Below are positions 1 to 8,719 of a stretch of 64,000 nucleotides of DNA, piece after piece. The stretch is from Nocardioides panacis. GTDB taxonomy: Bacteria > Actinomycetota > Actinomycetes > Propionibacteriales > Nocardioidaceae. How positions within the stretch are numbered: position 1 is the first letter of the stretch; the number at the start of each line of letters is the position of its first letter. The translations under genes were made by a program, and so were the position numbers. The stretch is from contig NZ_CP077062.1 in the NCBI RefSeq assembly GCF_019039255.1, forward strand, positions 1,116,001 through 1,180,000. The letters are read 5' to 3'. The notes under the pieces were generated by a model, which searched no databases, had not been told where the DNA came from, and saw only the letters and a program-made list of their open reading frames with translations.

Positions 1-187
1 CCTCGGGGTTCGACCGGGCTCAATGTACGCAAGGGCTCCACACATGGCATGTTGCAGCTCGGGCGATCTGGCCGTCCTCAAGGGCGCGTTGCTTGCAAGT
101 CCGTCGGTCCATCCCCGCGCTGAGCCACACGATTCACCACTGATGAGCTGCAGCGGACGATGTTTGTCGCGCCGGCTTTGGCTCAGG

Positions 188-1084
188 TCAATGAGCGAGG
201 AATTCGGAATAGCGCTCATCGAGGCGCCCGGGGTCAGGTTGTGCCAGTCGAACCAGCGGCGGAGTCAACTTCTGGTTGTGCATGCCTTGCAGACCGTGCC
301 GGAGCATCGGTCCGTCGATCTCGTCGAGGATGTCCTGGCGGATGTGGACCGAGAGGTCGGGACGGACGCCGAGGATGTTGCTGTCGAAGGCGGCGTGATG
401 GATCTTGCACATCGCGAGGCCGTTGGGGACCACCGGGTCGCCGTGCGGCTTGCTGTCCGAGATGATGTGGGCAGCGTCCAGGAGTTGGACGTGCCCGAGT
501 TGGCAGACTGCGCAGCGAGACTTGTAGGCGGAGAGCACACGCGCGCGAAACATCGGCTGATGCAGCCGGGCTCGCGTGGTGCGCTCGACGTACCGCTTGG
601 TGTCCTCGCTCACCGATGTCCCAGGAGTGATGAGGCGCTGACCCTCGTCCAATGCCAAGGCGAACTGGAGGTCCTGGAGTTCGTCGCCCACGATCCAGAC
701 GGGGTAGATCGGCTGGTACAGGCTGGCAGCGATCCCGACGAACCAGATGAGCGGTAGGCCGTCTTCGTGAGCGCGTCGAAGCGCTCGGTTCTCCGAGTGC
801 TGGGGGTCGTCACCGCGGTACTTGTAGCGCTGAAGGCCATCCTTGCCCTCGGCATCCGCGTACGGTGGCGTGTCGCCAGGCTTCGTGAACACCGTTCGCA
901 TCGAGAGGGCGGCGTTCATCGAGGCTGGCTTGCGAATGCCTCGCTGCCGATCCATGAGCGGAATGCGCTGACCCTCGTACTCGAAGGTGGACAACCAGGC
1001 ATAGTCGACCTGCTCGCGAGGGCGCGCATCCAGCCACGTCATCGCAGACTCACGAATGAGCCGACTGAACTGTTCTTCGAGCAC
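188..1084 (-). CDS. HNH endonuclease, restriction-like
   Basis: A 298-residue protein with a C-terminal HNH nuclease domain. Seen directly: a zinc knuckle pair CAVC (residues 191-194), the central histidine in AAHIISD (about 204-210) and NGLAMCKIHH (221-230) followed by FD, the usual order for the HNH subfamily found in putative restriction endonucleases. The N-terminal 150 residues are not recognised by me beyond the layout typical of these enzymes. Such proteins cut DNA with one metal ion, and the target is unknown. The start is a GTG at 1084 with no clear Shine-Dalgarno; a downstream ATG at residue 15 is an alternative. The gene faces away from the NERD helicase at 1207, leaving about 120 bp for both promoters. 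The first 187 bases of the window hold no gene I can support. Base composition here is less GC-rich than the rest of the window, which suggests transfer. Confidence 0.85.
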   Translation of the reverse strand: MLEEQFSRLIRESAMTWLDARPREQVDYAWLSTFEYEGQRIPLMDRQRGIRKPASMNAALSMRTVFTKPGDTPPYADAEGKDGLQRYKYRGDDPQHSENRALRRAHEDGLPLIWFVGIAASLYQPIYPVWIVGDELQDLQFALALDEGQRLITPGTSVSEDTKRYVERTTRARLHQPMFRARVLSAYKSRCAVCQLGHVQLLDAAHIISDSKPHGDPVVPNGLAMCKIHHAAFDSNILGVRPDLSVHIRQDILDEIDGPMLRHGLQGMHNQKLTPPLVRLAQPDPGRLDERYSEFLAH

Positions 1085-1206
1085 CCGACAGTTCTAGCAG
1101 CTTGATGCGTCGCATTGGGGCGATTGGCTGCGGAGTTTTCGTATTCCAGGGTCGGCGCCCTTCTCCCGCCCTACTCTCGGAAGAACATCGACAATCGGGG
1201 GAACGC

Positions 1207-3316
1207 ATGGGAGCGGGTGCGTCCGCGCAGTACGAAGCGGTTCGTTCGCGCAGTGAGGCGGCAGAGTACGAGCGACTCGCGCGTGAATCGCGGGCCCGTG
1301 CCCACCGGTACGACCTGGCTCAACGCACCGAGGCATCGGTGGGAGGCAAGCTCAACGCCCTCGAGTCGTTGGGATGGACGGTGTTGTCAGATCGACGTTG
1401 GGCAGGTTCGAAACGCGCGAACGTCGACTTCCTGCTTGTCGGTCCGGGTGGCGTCGTTGTCGTGGACGTCAAAGCGTGGCGCGCTCTAGAAGTTCGACAC
1501 GACAGCCTGTTCTGCGACGACGAGTGCCGTGACGACGAAGCAAGCAAGCTAGTCAGCCTGACCGATCGCGTCCAGGACTCGGTCAGCCTTCTGGGACTGA
1601 CTCGGCAGGCACTGTGGCCGGTGCTGGTCTTCGCGGGCCGGCGGCTCCACGAGCGTGCCCAGCAGGTCGAGTTGGTGGGAGAGGCAAACATCGCAGCTTG
1701 GGTGACCAGACTCGGGCGGCGACTGGGCGCAGAGCAGGTGGCAGAGATCGGCTCAGTGCTCGACCAGGATTTTCCTCCGTACGAGCAGGCGACCCAGCCC
1801 CAGGTGCGCGTGTCGAAGCTCCGTTTGGTGATGCCCAAGCCGCCACGTCAACCCGATGCGCTGTTCGACGTGGCAGAGCTGACTGATTCGTTGCTGCAGG
1901 TGGCACTCGACGGTCCGATCGAGACGTGGATGACCTATCTGCATCCGGACCAGCTCAGGCTGGTCAGCACCAGTTGGAGCGGTCCGGCTCGCGTGCGCGG
2001 ACCGGCCGGTACGGGCAAGACCGTAGTCGGATTGCATCGCGCGACCTACCTCGCGGAGCGAAACCCCAAGAAGGTGCTCTTCGTGACCTTCGTGAAGACA
2101 CTGCCCAAGGTTCTCTCCGGCTTATGTGAACGGATGTCTCCGGCCGCCAGTGCGAACATCGAGTTCACCGGTCTCCACAAGCTCGCCATTGACCTGATCG
2201 ACCGCGCCGGCGGAACGGTTCGAATCGACTCGAGCAAGATCAACACCGCTTTCGCGAGCGCTTGGGCGACTGTTGGTCGCGGCAGCGTGCTGACGAGGTT
2301 GGACGAGCGCTGGTCGTACTGGAAAGAGGAGATCGACTACGTCATCAAAGGGCGTGGGTTCACCGACTTCGACGAGTACGCGAATCTGTCGCGGCTTGGG
2401 CGACGTACACCCATGAGAGCGGAGCACCGCGAAGCAATGTGGGCGCTGTACGCCGAGTACGAGCGGCGGCTCGATCTAGCCGGCGTGCATGACTTCACCG
2501 ATGCGCTGATCATGGCTCGTGACTTCGTCCGAGACGGAGCAGTCGAGCCCGGCTACGGGGCCGTCGTGGTCGACGAGGTTCAGGACCTCAATCTGGTCGG
2601 GCTGGAGCTGCTGTACGCCATCTCCGGAGACGGGCCCGACCGCCTGCTGATCATCGGGGACGGTCAGCAATCCGTATACCCAGGCGGCTTCACGCTGAGC
2701 GAGGCGGGCATCTCGGTGACAGGTCGGGCAGCCGTTCTGCGGGCCAACTATCGCAACACGGCAGAGATCCTGGCAGTGGCTGAACGGGTCGTGGCTCTCG
2801 ACTCGTACGACGACCTGGAGGGCACACCGTCTGCAGGACATCGTGACATCGAGGTGCGGCGCCATGGTGGAGTGGCATTGACGGTTCGAGCGCGTGATCA
2901 GCGAAGCCTCGAGGCGGCGCTCGTGACGCAGATCGAAGATGCCCAAGAGCGGCTTCCACGTAGCAACAGGTGACATGGCGGTGCTCGTGTACACACGCGC
3001 CGAGCTCATTCACTACTGCGGTGTGCTTCGGAGAGCTGGTATCCCGTACGTCGACCTCATGGACTACGACGGGGTGAGCAGTGACCGAGTGAAAGTCGGG
3101 ACGTTCAAACGAGCCAAGGGTCTCGAGTTCAAGTTCGTGCTGCTGCCTGGGCTGCGCGAGGGACCTGTCGAGCCGTGGAGTGGGGAGTCCGATGACTCGT
3201 ATCGGGAGAGGGCGGAGCGCATGCGAAGAGAGCTGTATGTAGGGATGACGCGGGCGCGGGACGGACTGTGGATGGGATACCTGGTGGGTGACGTCTGCGA
3301 CCAGGTCCGCGCATGA
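1207..3316 (+). pseudogene. NERD-domain UvrD-type helicase, frameshifted near base 2950
   Basis: A superfamily 1 DNA helicase with an N-terminal NERD (nuclease-related) domain, split by a +1 frameshift. Frame one carries the NERD domain (about residues 40-155, with ANVDF and VVDVKAW supplying the acidic and lysine residues of the nuclease fold), Walker A GPAGTGKT (265-272), Walker B VVVDEVQDL, IIGDGQQSVY and ANYRNTAEI. After about base 2950 the reading moves to the next frame, which carries the remaining motifs TFKRAKGLEF and ELYVGMTRARD and stops at 3316. Together they make one normal protein of about 702 residues. No G run marks the shift, so it could be genuine inactivation, a sequencing error or, less likely, two cooperating chains; the second frame has its own ATG at 2939. 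I chose ATG 1207 because GGGGGA precedes it; the upstream ATG at 1102 encodes an atypical N-terminus. The stop overlaps the next gene as ATGA. Confidence 0.85.
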
Positions 3317-4318
3317 CGAACGTCTGGGTGACTTACAGGGGCGGGCGCTATCACTCAGCCCAAGACTGCCCAGCCATCTCGGACGGGCACGCGAAGGCCG
3401 CCTCCGAGGGCTTCCCGAATCACCCCGCCCTGCCGCGGCCGTTGTCGAATGTCGATCCCGGGATCACACCATGCATGCGCTGTTGGGGGTCAGAGGCGAG
3501 ATCCAACCGCTGGCTCTTCGTCGAGCATCAGGCGGAGCGATCCGGAGACTCCCCCTATGAGCTGGAATTCGTCCACAACGTCCTGCACGAGGTGAACGGC
3601 CTCAATCCCGATGACGTCAAGGTGCAGTACGACGTGCGGGGTGCCAGTGGTAAGTCTTACCGGCTGGACTTTGCCGTCGTCGGCATTGGCCAGGGCCGAG
3701 GGCTGGCCATCGAACTTCACGGCTTCGACAAGTCGCCCGAAGGAAACGAGGCGGGTCGAGCCGAGCAAGCGCGGCTGTTCGCGCGGCACAACGATCTCCA
3801 GGAGGATGGTTGGGCCGTCATCCACCTGACCAATCGTGAGATGGTCACCGACCGTGGCGGGTGCAGGCGTTCGATCGAAGCGGTTCTCCGTCGGCTCGAG
3901 CCCGTGGGTGCGCCACTTGTGGAGAGCCGGCAGGCCGCTCCAGCGGAACGAACGAGCTTTGATCAGCCCCCGGCTCGCGCATCTCTTGACGTACAACCGG
4001 CCAAGTCAGGTCACGGCAAGTACGCGGCACTCGCTCTCATCTGTAGCCTCCTCATAATTGGAGTCATTGGCTGGGTGGTGTGGAGCGGACTTTCGCCAGC
4101 GACGACCGCGAGCGACAGCGACAGCGGCAGGGCAGAGCCGATGTCCGATGGCTCGTGTCCTTCCGCTTACCCAATCAAAGGAAACCGGGCGGCGTCTGGC
4201 CGGTGGATCTATCACGAGCGGGGGGTGGCGCTACTACTCAGCGACGTTGCCGGAAGACTGCTTCGTTGACCCGGCCGCTGCCGAGGCTGACGGGTATCGC
4301 GCATCCCAGGTCCAGTGA
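3313..4318 (+). CDS. Membrane-anchored nuclease-like protein with C-terminal sunset domain (end corrected)
   Basis: About 334 residues once one G is removed from the G6 run at 4220-4225; as written the frame runs to 4269 with an unrelated tail. Domains in order: a small N-terminal putative metal-binding unit (YHSAQDCPAI, then CMRCW), a restriction-endonuclease-like domain (about 75-200) with YRLDFAVV and LAIELHGFDK resembling the D...E-x-x core of Vsr/DUF559 nucleases, a linker, one membrane helix (about 240-262, LALICSLLIIGVIGWVVW), and a C-terminal sunset domain. The sunset domain is visible only across the repaired frame: CPSAYPIKGN, IYHERGWRYY, EDCF, GYRAS. The gene overlaps the helicase stop by four bases, so the two are translationally coupled and probably work together. 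Substrate and role are not known; E-x-H replaces the common E-x-K, so catalysis is unproven. The 235 bp after it, up to 4553, show nothing recognisable. Confidence 0.7.
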
Positions 4319-4553
4319 GCTGAGCTTCCCGATCCCGGCCTCACACGATGAGCATCCGCAGTTCGTCAGGGCGCTCCCGCCAGTTTCGACTCAGGTCTTC
4401 GCCAGTGGATCGTCCAGGTGATCGTCGGCGTATCGAGTGCGGCAAGCTCAACCCACGTCGTGGAAGCTCCTGAGGCGAAGCACTGCGGTCTGTGATGTTC
4501 GTGGCCGACATCGGCCCCGGGCAAAGGGTGCCAAGAAGATCAAGTGGCTCCGG

Positions 4554-5729
4554 TCAGATGCAACCGGCACCACAACCGGCCAACGCGTCCGCGGGGCTCC
4601 ACGCAGTCAACGGCGCTCTGCCCGCCAGACCTGTCCCGAGTGGCTCATCGAACTGCACAGCGTCCAGAAGGGCCTCATTGATGACTCGTCGCGCGAGATC
4701 TATCCGCTCCTCGAGCGACCCGGATAGCAACGCCCAAGACACCCCGGCCGCGGTCAGCTCCTCGACGAACCACTCCGTCATGTCGGCCCGGATGTGCTCG
4801 CCGTCGCGCCACCCGTCCTGGACGAAGGGCACGCCGACGTGGTCGGTCAGCAGGTAGATCCTGCGGGCGGAAAGCGTGGGTACGGCGCCGGCTGCGGCGT
4901 GTGAGTCACGGCCGACGTACCGGCGCTCCCACACCCGGGTCGCGAGCGCGTCGGTGTCACAGACGAGCGACGGCGAACCGTCGCGCGCAGCCTGTTCCTC
5001 CAAGCGGGACTGACGTTCGGCGACCTGGGCGAAGTCCTTGGCGTCCCAGACGAGCTCCTCCATCGGCGGACGGACGAGCCCTCGCCGATCAGCGTCCTCG
5101 CACGCCTGCTCCTGTTTGAGCACGGTGTGCTCTCGGCCGTACTCCGGGACCCAGCCGGTGCGCGCCCACACCCCGCCACGTGCGCGGTAGGCGTCCGCCA
5201 GGGCAGAGGACCCGGTGGTGGTGCCGGTCGACTCCGCGCCGAGCACGACGACCCGCGTGGCGAGACCACCGCGCACCACCGGGTGGAGGTGGTCCCAGCA
5301 ACCGGCGAGGTCGTGACGGACGGCGGTGCCGGAGACCGGACGCTCCACCCGGGCGGGGTCGACGGACACGTGCTCCGCTCCGAGGCGATAGGCCAGTTCC
5401 GGTCCGTAGGACTCCGAGGAGAACACCACGTCGATCGGGGCCGACGTGTGCGCGTGGACGGCGCCGCGCATGATCGCGACGTGCGCGGTCCAGACGACGT
5501 CGGACTCCAGGTCCATGGGTACGTCGCACGGTGCACCGATCACGTCGACGGGCGCGTCCCGGTGGACCTCGGCGAGCCACCGGACGCGCTCGTCGAGCGT
5601 GAGGCTCTCGGCGCGCGACGCCATCACCAGGACGGTGAGCCGGTCGACCTGTCGGGCGGCGACGTCGATGAGGTGGTGGTGTCCTACGTGCGGCGGGTAG
5701 AACTTGCCGATCACCAGCCCGTGCCTCAT
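4554..5729 (-). CDS. nadR: NadR-like NMN adenylyltransferase / ribosylnicotinamide kinase
   Basis: A bifunctional NAD salvage enzyme of 391 residues. The N-terminal nucleotidyltransferase domain begins GKFYPPHVGHHHLI, which contains the GxFxPxHxGH signature for adenylating nicotinamide mononucleotide to NAD; the SGTAVR motif (about 133-138) is the partner ISTSTR-like motif. The C-terminal half (about 160 onwards) is an AAA_28 kinase domain for nicotinamide riboside. Its P-loop reads GAESTGTTT, so the usual P-loop lysine is replaced by threonine. Downstream landmarks are VPEYGRE and VCDTDALAT. The start ATG overlaps the pnuC stop as ATGA, so importer and kinase are made together, the classical trapping arrangement for imported nicotinamide riboside. 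Expression is probably controlled by NrtR through the divergent promoter region at 7874-7957. Confidence 0.9.
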   Translation of the reverse strand: MRHGLVIGKFYPPHVGHHHLIDVAARQVDRLTVLVMASRAESLTLDERVRWLAEVHRDAPVDVIGAPCDVPMDLESDVVWTAHVAIMRGAVHAHTSAPIDVVFSSESYGPELAYRLGAEHVSVDPARVERPVSGTAVRHDLAGCWDHLHPVVRGGLATRVVVLGAESTGTTTGSSALADAYRARGGVWARTGWVPEYGREHTVLKQEQACEDADRRGLVRPPMEELVWDAKDFAQVAERQSRLEEQAARDGSPSLVCDTDALATRVWERRYVGRDSHAAAGAVPTLSARRIYLLTDHVGVPFVQDGWRDGEHIRADMTEWFVEELTAAGVSWALLSGSLEERIDLARRVINEALLDAVQFDEPLGTGLAGRAPLTAWSPADALAGCGAGCI

Positions 5730-6388
5730 GCGACGGAACCCATTTCGAGTGCAGGGACGGGGGCAGCGGCCGGCCGAGCCTGCAGGTCGCGGCGCCAGTC
5801 ACGCAGGCCCTTCACGCAGAGCAGGAAGAACCCGACGTACAAGAGAGCGGTGAGGTCGAGGCCCTTGACGTGGTAGAGCGGCACGTAGATGACGTCGGCG
5901 GCCATCCACAGCAGCCAGGACTCCCAGCGCTTCATGGCCTGTCCGTACACCGCCAGCAGGGACAGCGTCGTGGTGAGGGCGTCCCAGAGCGGCACCGTCG
6001 AGGGGGTCAGCGCCGCGAGGAACCAGGTGAGCCCCAGGGTGAGCGCGACTCCTGCCACGCAGAGGCCGGCCCACTCCCGTCGGCTCGTGCCGCTCACCAC
6101 GCGGGTCGTGCCGTGGGTGCCGCCGTGCAGCCACTGCAGCCAGCCCCAGACCCCCAGCAGGATGTAGACCACCTGCAGCCCGGAGTCGGCGTAGAGGCCG
6201 GCGCTCGCGAACAGCAGGATCCACAGGCCGTTGTTGGCGATCCCGAGCGGCCAGTTGAGGAGGTGCTGCCTGGCGACCAGGTAGACGCAGCCGGCCCCGG
6301 TGAGGAAGCCGAGCACCTCCGCCCAGGTCGTCGGTGCTCCGAACGAGGTGAAGGCCGTGGTGTTGAGCCAGCCGACGATGCCGTTCAT
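5726..6388 (-). CDS. pnuC: PnuC nicotinamide riboside transporter
   Basis: A 220-residue membrane protein of the PnuC/SWEET-like fold that carries nicotinamide riboside down its gradient; phosphorylation by NadR then traps it. Seen: about seven hydrophobic segments, an early WPLGIANNGLW, GVWGWLQW in the middle, and DVIYVPLYHVKG near the end, all characteristic of PnuC. Start ATG 6388 has a clear GAGGGG ribosome site. In the sequence as given the upstream ADP-ribosylglycohydrolase frame runs straight into pnuC without a stop. I regard this as an artefact of the G6 run at 6459-6464, because removing one G restores a stop that overlaps this ATG as ATGA. Confidence 0.92.
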   Translation of the reverse strand: MNGIVGWLNTTAFTSFGAPTTWAEVLGFLTGAGCVYLVARQHLLNWPLGIANNGLWILLFASAGLYADSGLQVVYILLGVWGWLQWLHGGTHGTTRVVSGTSRREWAGLCVAGVALTLGLTWFLAALTPSTVPLWDALTTTLSLLAVYGQAMKRWESWLLWMAADVIYVPLYHVKGLDLTALLYVGFFLLCVKGLRDWRRDLQARPAAAPVPALEMGSVA

Positions 6389-7873
6389 CGCGTTCCCCTC
6401 GAGTTGGTGGCGCCGTCGCCGGCGGCGAAGTCCCAGAGTCTGCCCCGTCGTCGGCTCCGGGGGGAGCGCCGCGGCGATCATCCGGCGGGCCTCCTCGGGT
6501 GCGGCGCCGAGGCGTACGGCGTAGGCGACGGCGGTCGAGGGGGTGCGCTGCTGCGCCTGGACGCAGTGCAGGAGCACCCGGTGGCCCTCCGCGCGCAGCT
6601 CGGCGACCACGTCGGCCGTGTCCGCGAGCGTGAAGGCGAGGTTGGGGTTCGCGGCCCGGTTGGAGCTGTCGATCAGGCGCACCTCGAGGTGGTCGCCGGG
6701 GGAGACGCCGTCGATCGGCACGTCGTGCGTGCCGCGGCGGAAGAGCGAGACGACCGCGGTGGCGTCGTGCCCTTCTGCGTTCTCGGTGCCGAGGTAGACG
6801 CCGGCGTCGAGCGGGTGCGGCAAAGCGGCGCGCGGGGTGATCCCGTAGGTCAGGTGCTCCACCGCCGGCCAGCCGAGGTCGTCGGAGCGGCCCCCGCGCG
6901 CGGTGAGCGCGGCGAGCCGGACGAGGTCCCGGGCCCGGAGCCCCGGCCAGCCGTGGATCCTGCGGACCCAGCTGAGCGGGACGGCGGACTGGCCCCAGTA
7001 GGCGCCCAGCAGCCCGCCGGCGATGGCCGCGACCGTGTCGGTGTCGTTGCCGATCCGCACGGCGGCGTGGAGAGCGTCCTGCAGGTGGCCACAGGGGTAC
7101 AACGACCGCTCGGGTGCGTCCTCGGGCACCGGCGTTTGCGTGATCGCGGCCCAGGCCGCCTGCAGCGCGCTGACCGTGAACCCGTTGGGGTTGAACGTCG
7201 CCGGGGCGCTCGTCTCCGCGTCGGTGATCCACTTCGCCCACGTGTCCCGGCGCTCCAGGGGGAGCAGGTCGAGCCCGCCGGCCAGGTCGAGGCGGCGGTG
7301 CGCGACGGCCACCCGGACGGCCTCGCTCCACAGCACCGCGGAGTCACCGGCGAGCGGGTCGGCGTGGGTCAGCTCGGCGACGCGTCGAGCGGCCCGGGCC
7401 GTGCGGTCCCGGTCGTCGAGTGCGCTGAGTCCGACGATCGACGTACGCATCAGGGCGCCGTTGCCCGCGCTGCGCGGGTTGCGCCGGGCGTACGCCGCGG
7501 CGGCTTCGCGGAGACGCACGTGCGGCGCGGCTCCGCCGGTGCGGGCCGCCCGGAGGACGGAGCTGGTCTGGATGCCGATGTCGGTGGCGCCCTCGGCAGC
7601 CCACCGGAGGAAGTTCTCGGCGATCTGGTCGAGGGCCGCCTGGCCGGTCAGGTCGGCACCGGTGGCGCCGACCTGGGCGATGCAGGCGGCCATCTGGGTG
7701 TCGTCGCTCCACTCGCCGGGCGCGTAGTCGCCGAGCCCGCCGCCGGTCATCTCGGCCAGCTGGCCGGCCCGCGGGGGAGTGGCGAACTCGTAGGGGACGC
7801 CGAGGGCGTCGCCGGCTGCCTGCCCCAGCAGTACGCCGCAGGCTCGGTCCATCTGGTCTGTCGTGAGTTGCAT
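6385..7873 (-). CDS. ADP-ribosylglycohydrolase fused to a dual-specificity-phosphatase-like domain (end corrected)
   Basis: About 495 residues after removing one G from the run at 6459-6464. The N-terminal two thirds are an ADP-ribosylglycohydrolase (DraG family): GQAAGDALGVPYEF, EWSDDTQM with the metal-binding SDDT, NPRSAGNGALMR, and a second metal site in GNDTDTVAAIAGGLLGA. Members remove ADP-ribose from proteins, nucleic acids or small molecules. The C-terminal 130 residues resemble a tyrosine/dual-specificity phosphatase with the Cx5R loop in LLHCVQAQQRTPS. The corrected frame ends RLWDFAAGDGATNS..., with its stop overlapping the pnuC start. As written, the frame instead passes through an arginine-rich stretch into PnuC, a fusion I doubt. 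Start ATG 7873 follows a GGGGGG-rich ribosome site. The gene heads the nadR-pnuC operon and faces nrtR. It may turn over ADP-ribose conjugates to feed NAD recycling. Confidence 0.85.
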
Positions 7874-7893
7874 GATGCCCCCCGGTCTCGTTT

Positions 7894-7908
7894 TGGTCAA
7901 TACGACCA
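7894..7908. promoter_or_regulatory. Candidate NrtR operator 1
   Basis: A 15-bp inverted repeat, TGGTC-N5-GACCA (spacer AATAC), lying 21 bp before the ADP-ribosylglycohydrolase start. An identical arm pattern occurs 36 bp away. It sits in the divergent region next to nrtR, and GTC/GAC half-sites are known for NrtR operators. Binding is an inference. Confidence 0.65.
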
Positions 7909-7929
7909 TAACACGGATCCGGTTGCTTG

Positions 7930-7944
7930 TGGTCACTTGGACCA
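7930..7944. promoter_or_regulatory. Candidate NrtR operator 2 overlapping the nrtR promoter
   Basis: A second TGGTC-N5-GACCA palindrome (spacer ACTTG). It overlaps or abuts a possible -10 element AATACT (7944-7949) for nrtR, so an occupied site would block nrtR transcription, which would make the regulator self-repressing. The 36-bp spacing to operator 1 is about 3.4 helical turns. Confidence 0.65.
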
Positions 7945-7957
7945 ATACTGTCGGGTC

Positions 7958-8660
7958 GTGGCCTACACCAGCGACTACCCGATCTTCTCCGTCACCGTCG
8001 ACGTCGTCTGCCTGACCGTGCGGGACGGCGCGTTCCAGGTGCTGCTGGTCGAACGCGGGGGGCCGCCCTTCGAGGGCAGGCTCGCGCTGCCGGGCGGGTT
8101 CGTGCAGGTCGACGAGAACCTCGAGGACGCCGCCCGCCGGGAGCTCCGTGAAGAGACCGGCATCGAGGCGCCCCGGTTCGTCGAGCAGCTGGCGACGTAC
8201 GGCGAACCGGACCGGGACCCGCGCGGACGCACCGTGAGCGTGGCCTTCCTGGCCATCGCGGCCGACCTGGGCGAGGCCACGGGTGGGTCGGACGCGGCGG
8301 CGGCTGACTGGCACCGCGTGGACGAGCTGCTGCGCGACGACTCGCTGCTGGCCTTCGACCACGCTGTGATCCTGGCCGACGCGGTCGAGCGGGCCCGGGG
8401 GAAGCTGGAGTACACCCCGCTGGCATGCGACTTCTGCCCGGCCGAGTTCACGATCGCGGAGCTGCGCCGGGTGTACGAGACCATGTGGGACCTCCGGCTG
8501 GACCCGGCCAACTTCCACCGGAAGGTCACCCGGGCCGACGGGTTCCTCGTGGAGACCGGGAAGTCGGCAGATGGAGGCGTGGGACGGCCGGCGCAGCTCT
8601 ATCGGCGGGGGGGAAGCGGAGCGGATCTTCCCGCCGCTGAACCTCGGTACGACGGCGTAG
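7958..8660 (+). CDS. nrtR: NrtR, Nudix-related transcriptional regulator of NAD metabolism (end corrected)
   Basis: About 233 residues when one G is removed from the G7 run at 8607-8613. Domain one (about 5-140) is Nudix-like: GFVQVDENLEDAARRELREE followed by TG is close to the Nudix box. Domain two (about 150-215) is the winged helix typical of NrtR: FTIAELRRVYE, NFHRKV, GRPAQLYRRG. The corrected tail reads EAERIFPPLNLGTTA, which fits the family ending; the uncorrected frame runs on to 8707 with an unrelated tail. NrtR proteins repress NAD biosynthesis and salvage genes and respond to ADP-ribose in studied members. The GTG start at 7958 lacks a ribosome site, and a -10-like AATACT ends nine bases upstream, suggesting a leaderless mRNA. 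It is divergent from the nadR operon, with two candidate operators between. Confidence 0.88.
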
Positions 8661-8719
8661 GCGTACCCCTCGGCTCTCCGTGCCGTCACGGCGCCTCTTA
8701 CTCCTAGCTCGGAGGACGA

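Noticed and set aside
1-27. GGGTTCGACC at the window start, resembling the T-loop of a tRNA gene end (possible island attachment site)
   Set aside because: The flanking bases do not form a T stem and no acceptor or discriminator can be placed, so it is not called a tRNA or att site.
188-4318. Classic restriction-modification system
   Set aside because: No methyltransferase motifs are seen in or near the block.
4437-4727. Small plus-strand frames between 4320 and 4730
   Set aside because: They overlap nadR on the other strand, lack ribosome sites and show no family pattern.
8607-8613. Programmed frameshifting or poly-G phase variation in nrtR
   Set aside because: The same one-base excess appears in unrelated genes across 54 kb, which fits sequence error better than gene-specific regulation. 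It is kept as an alternative in the findings.
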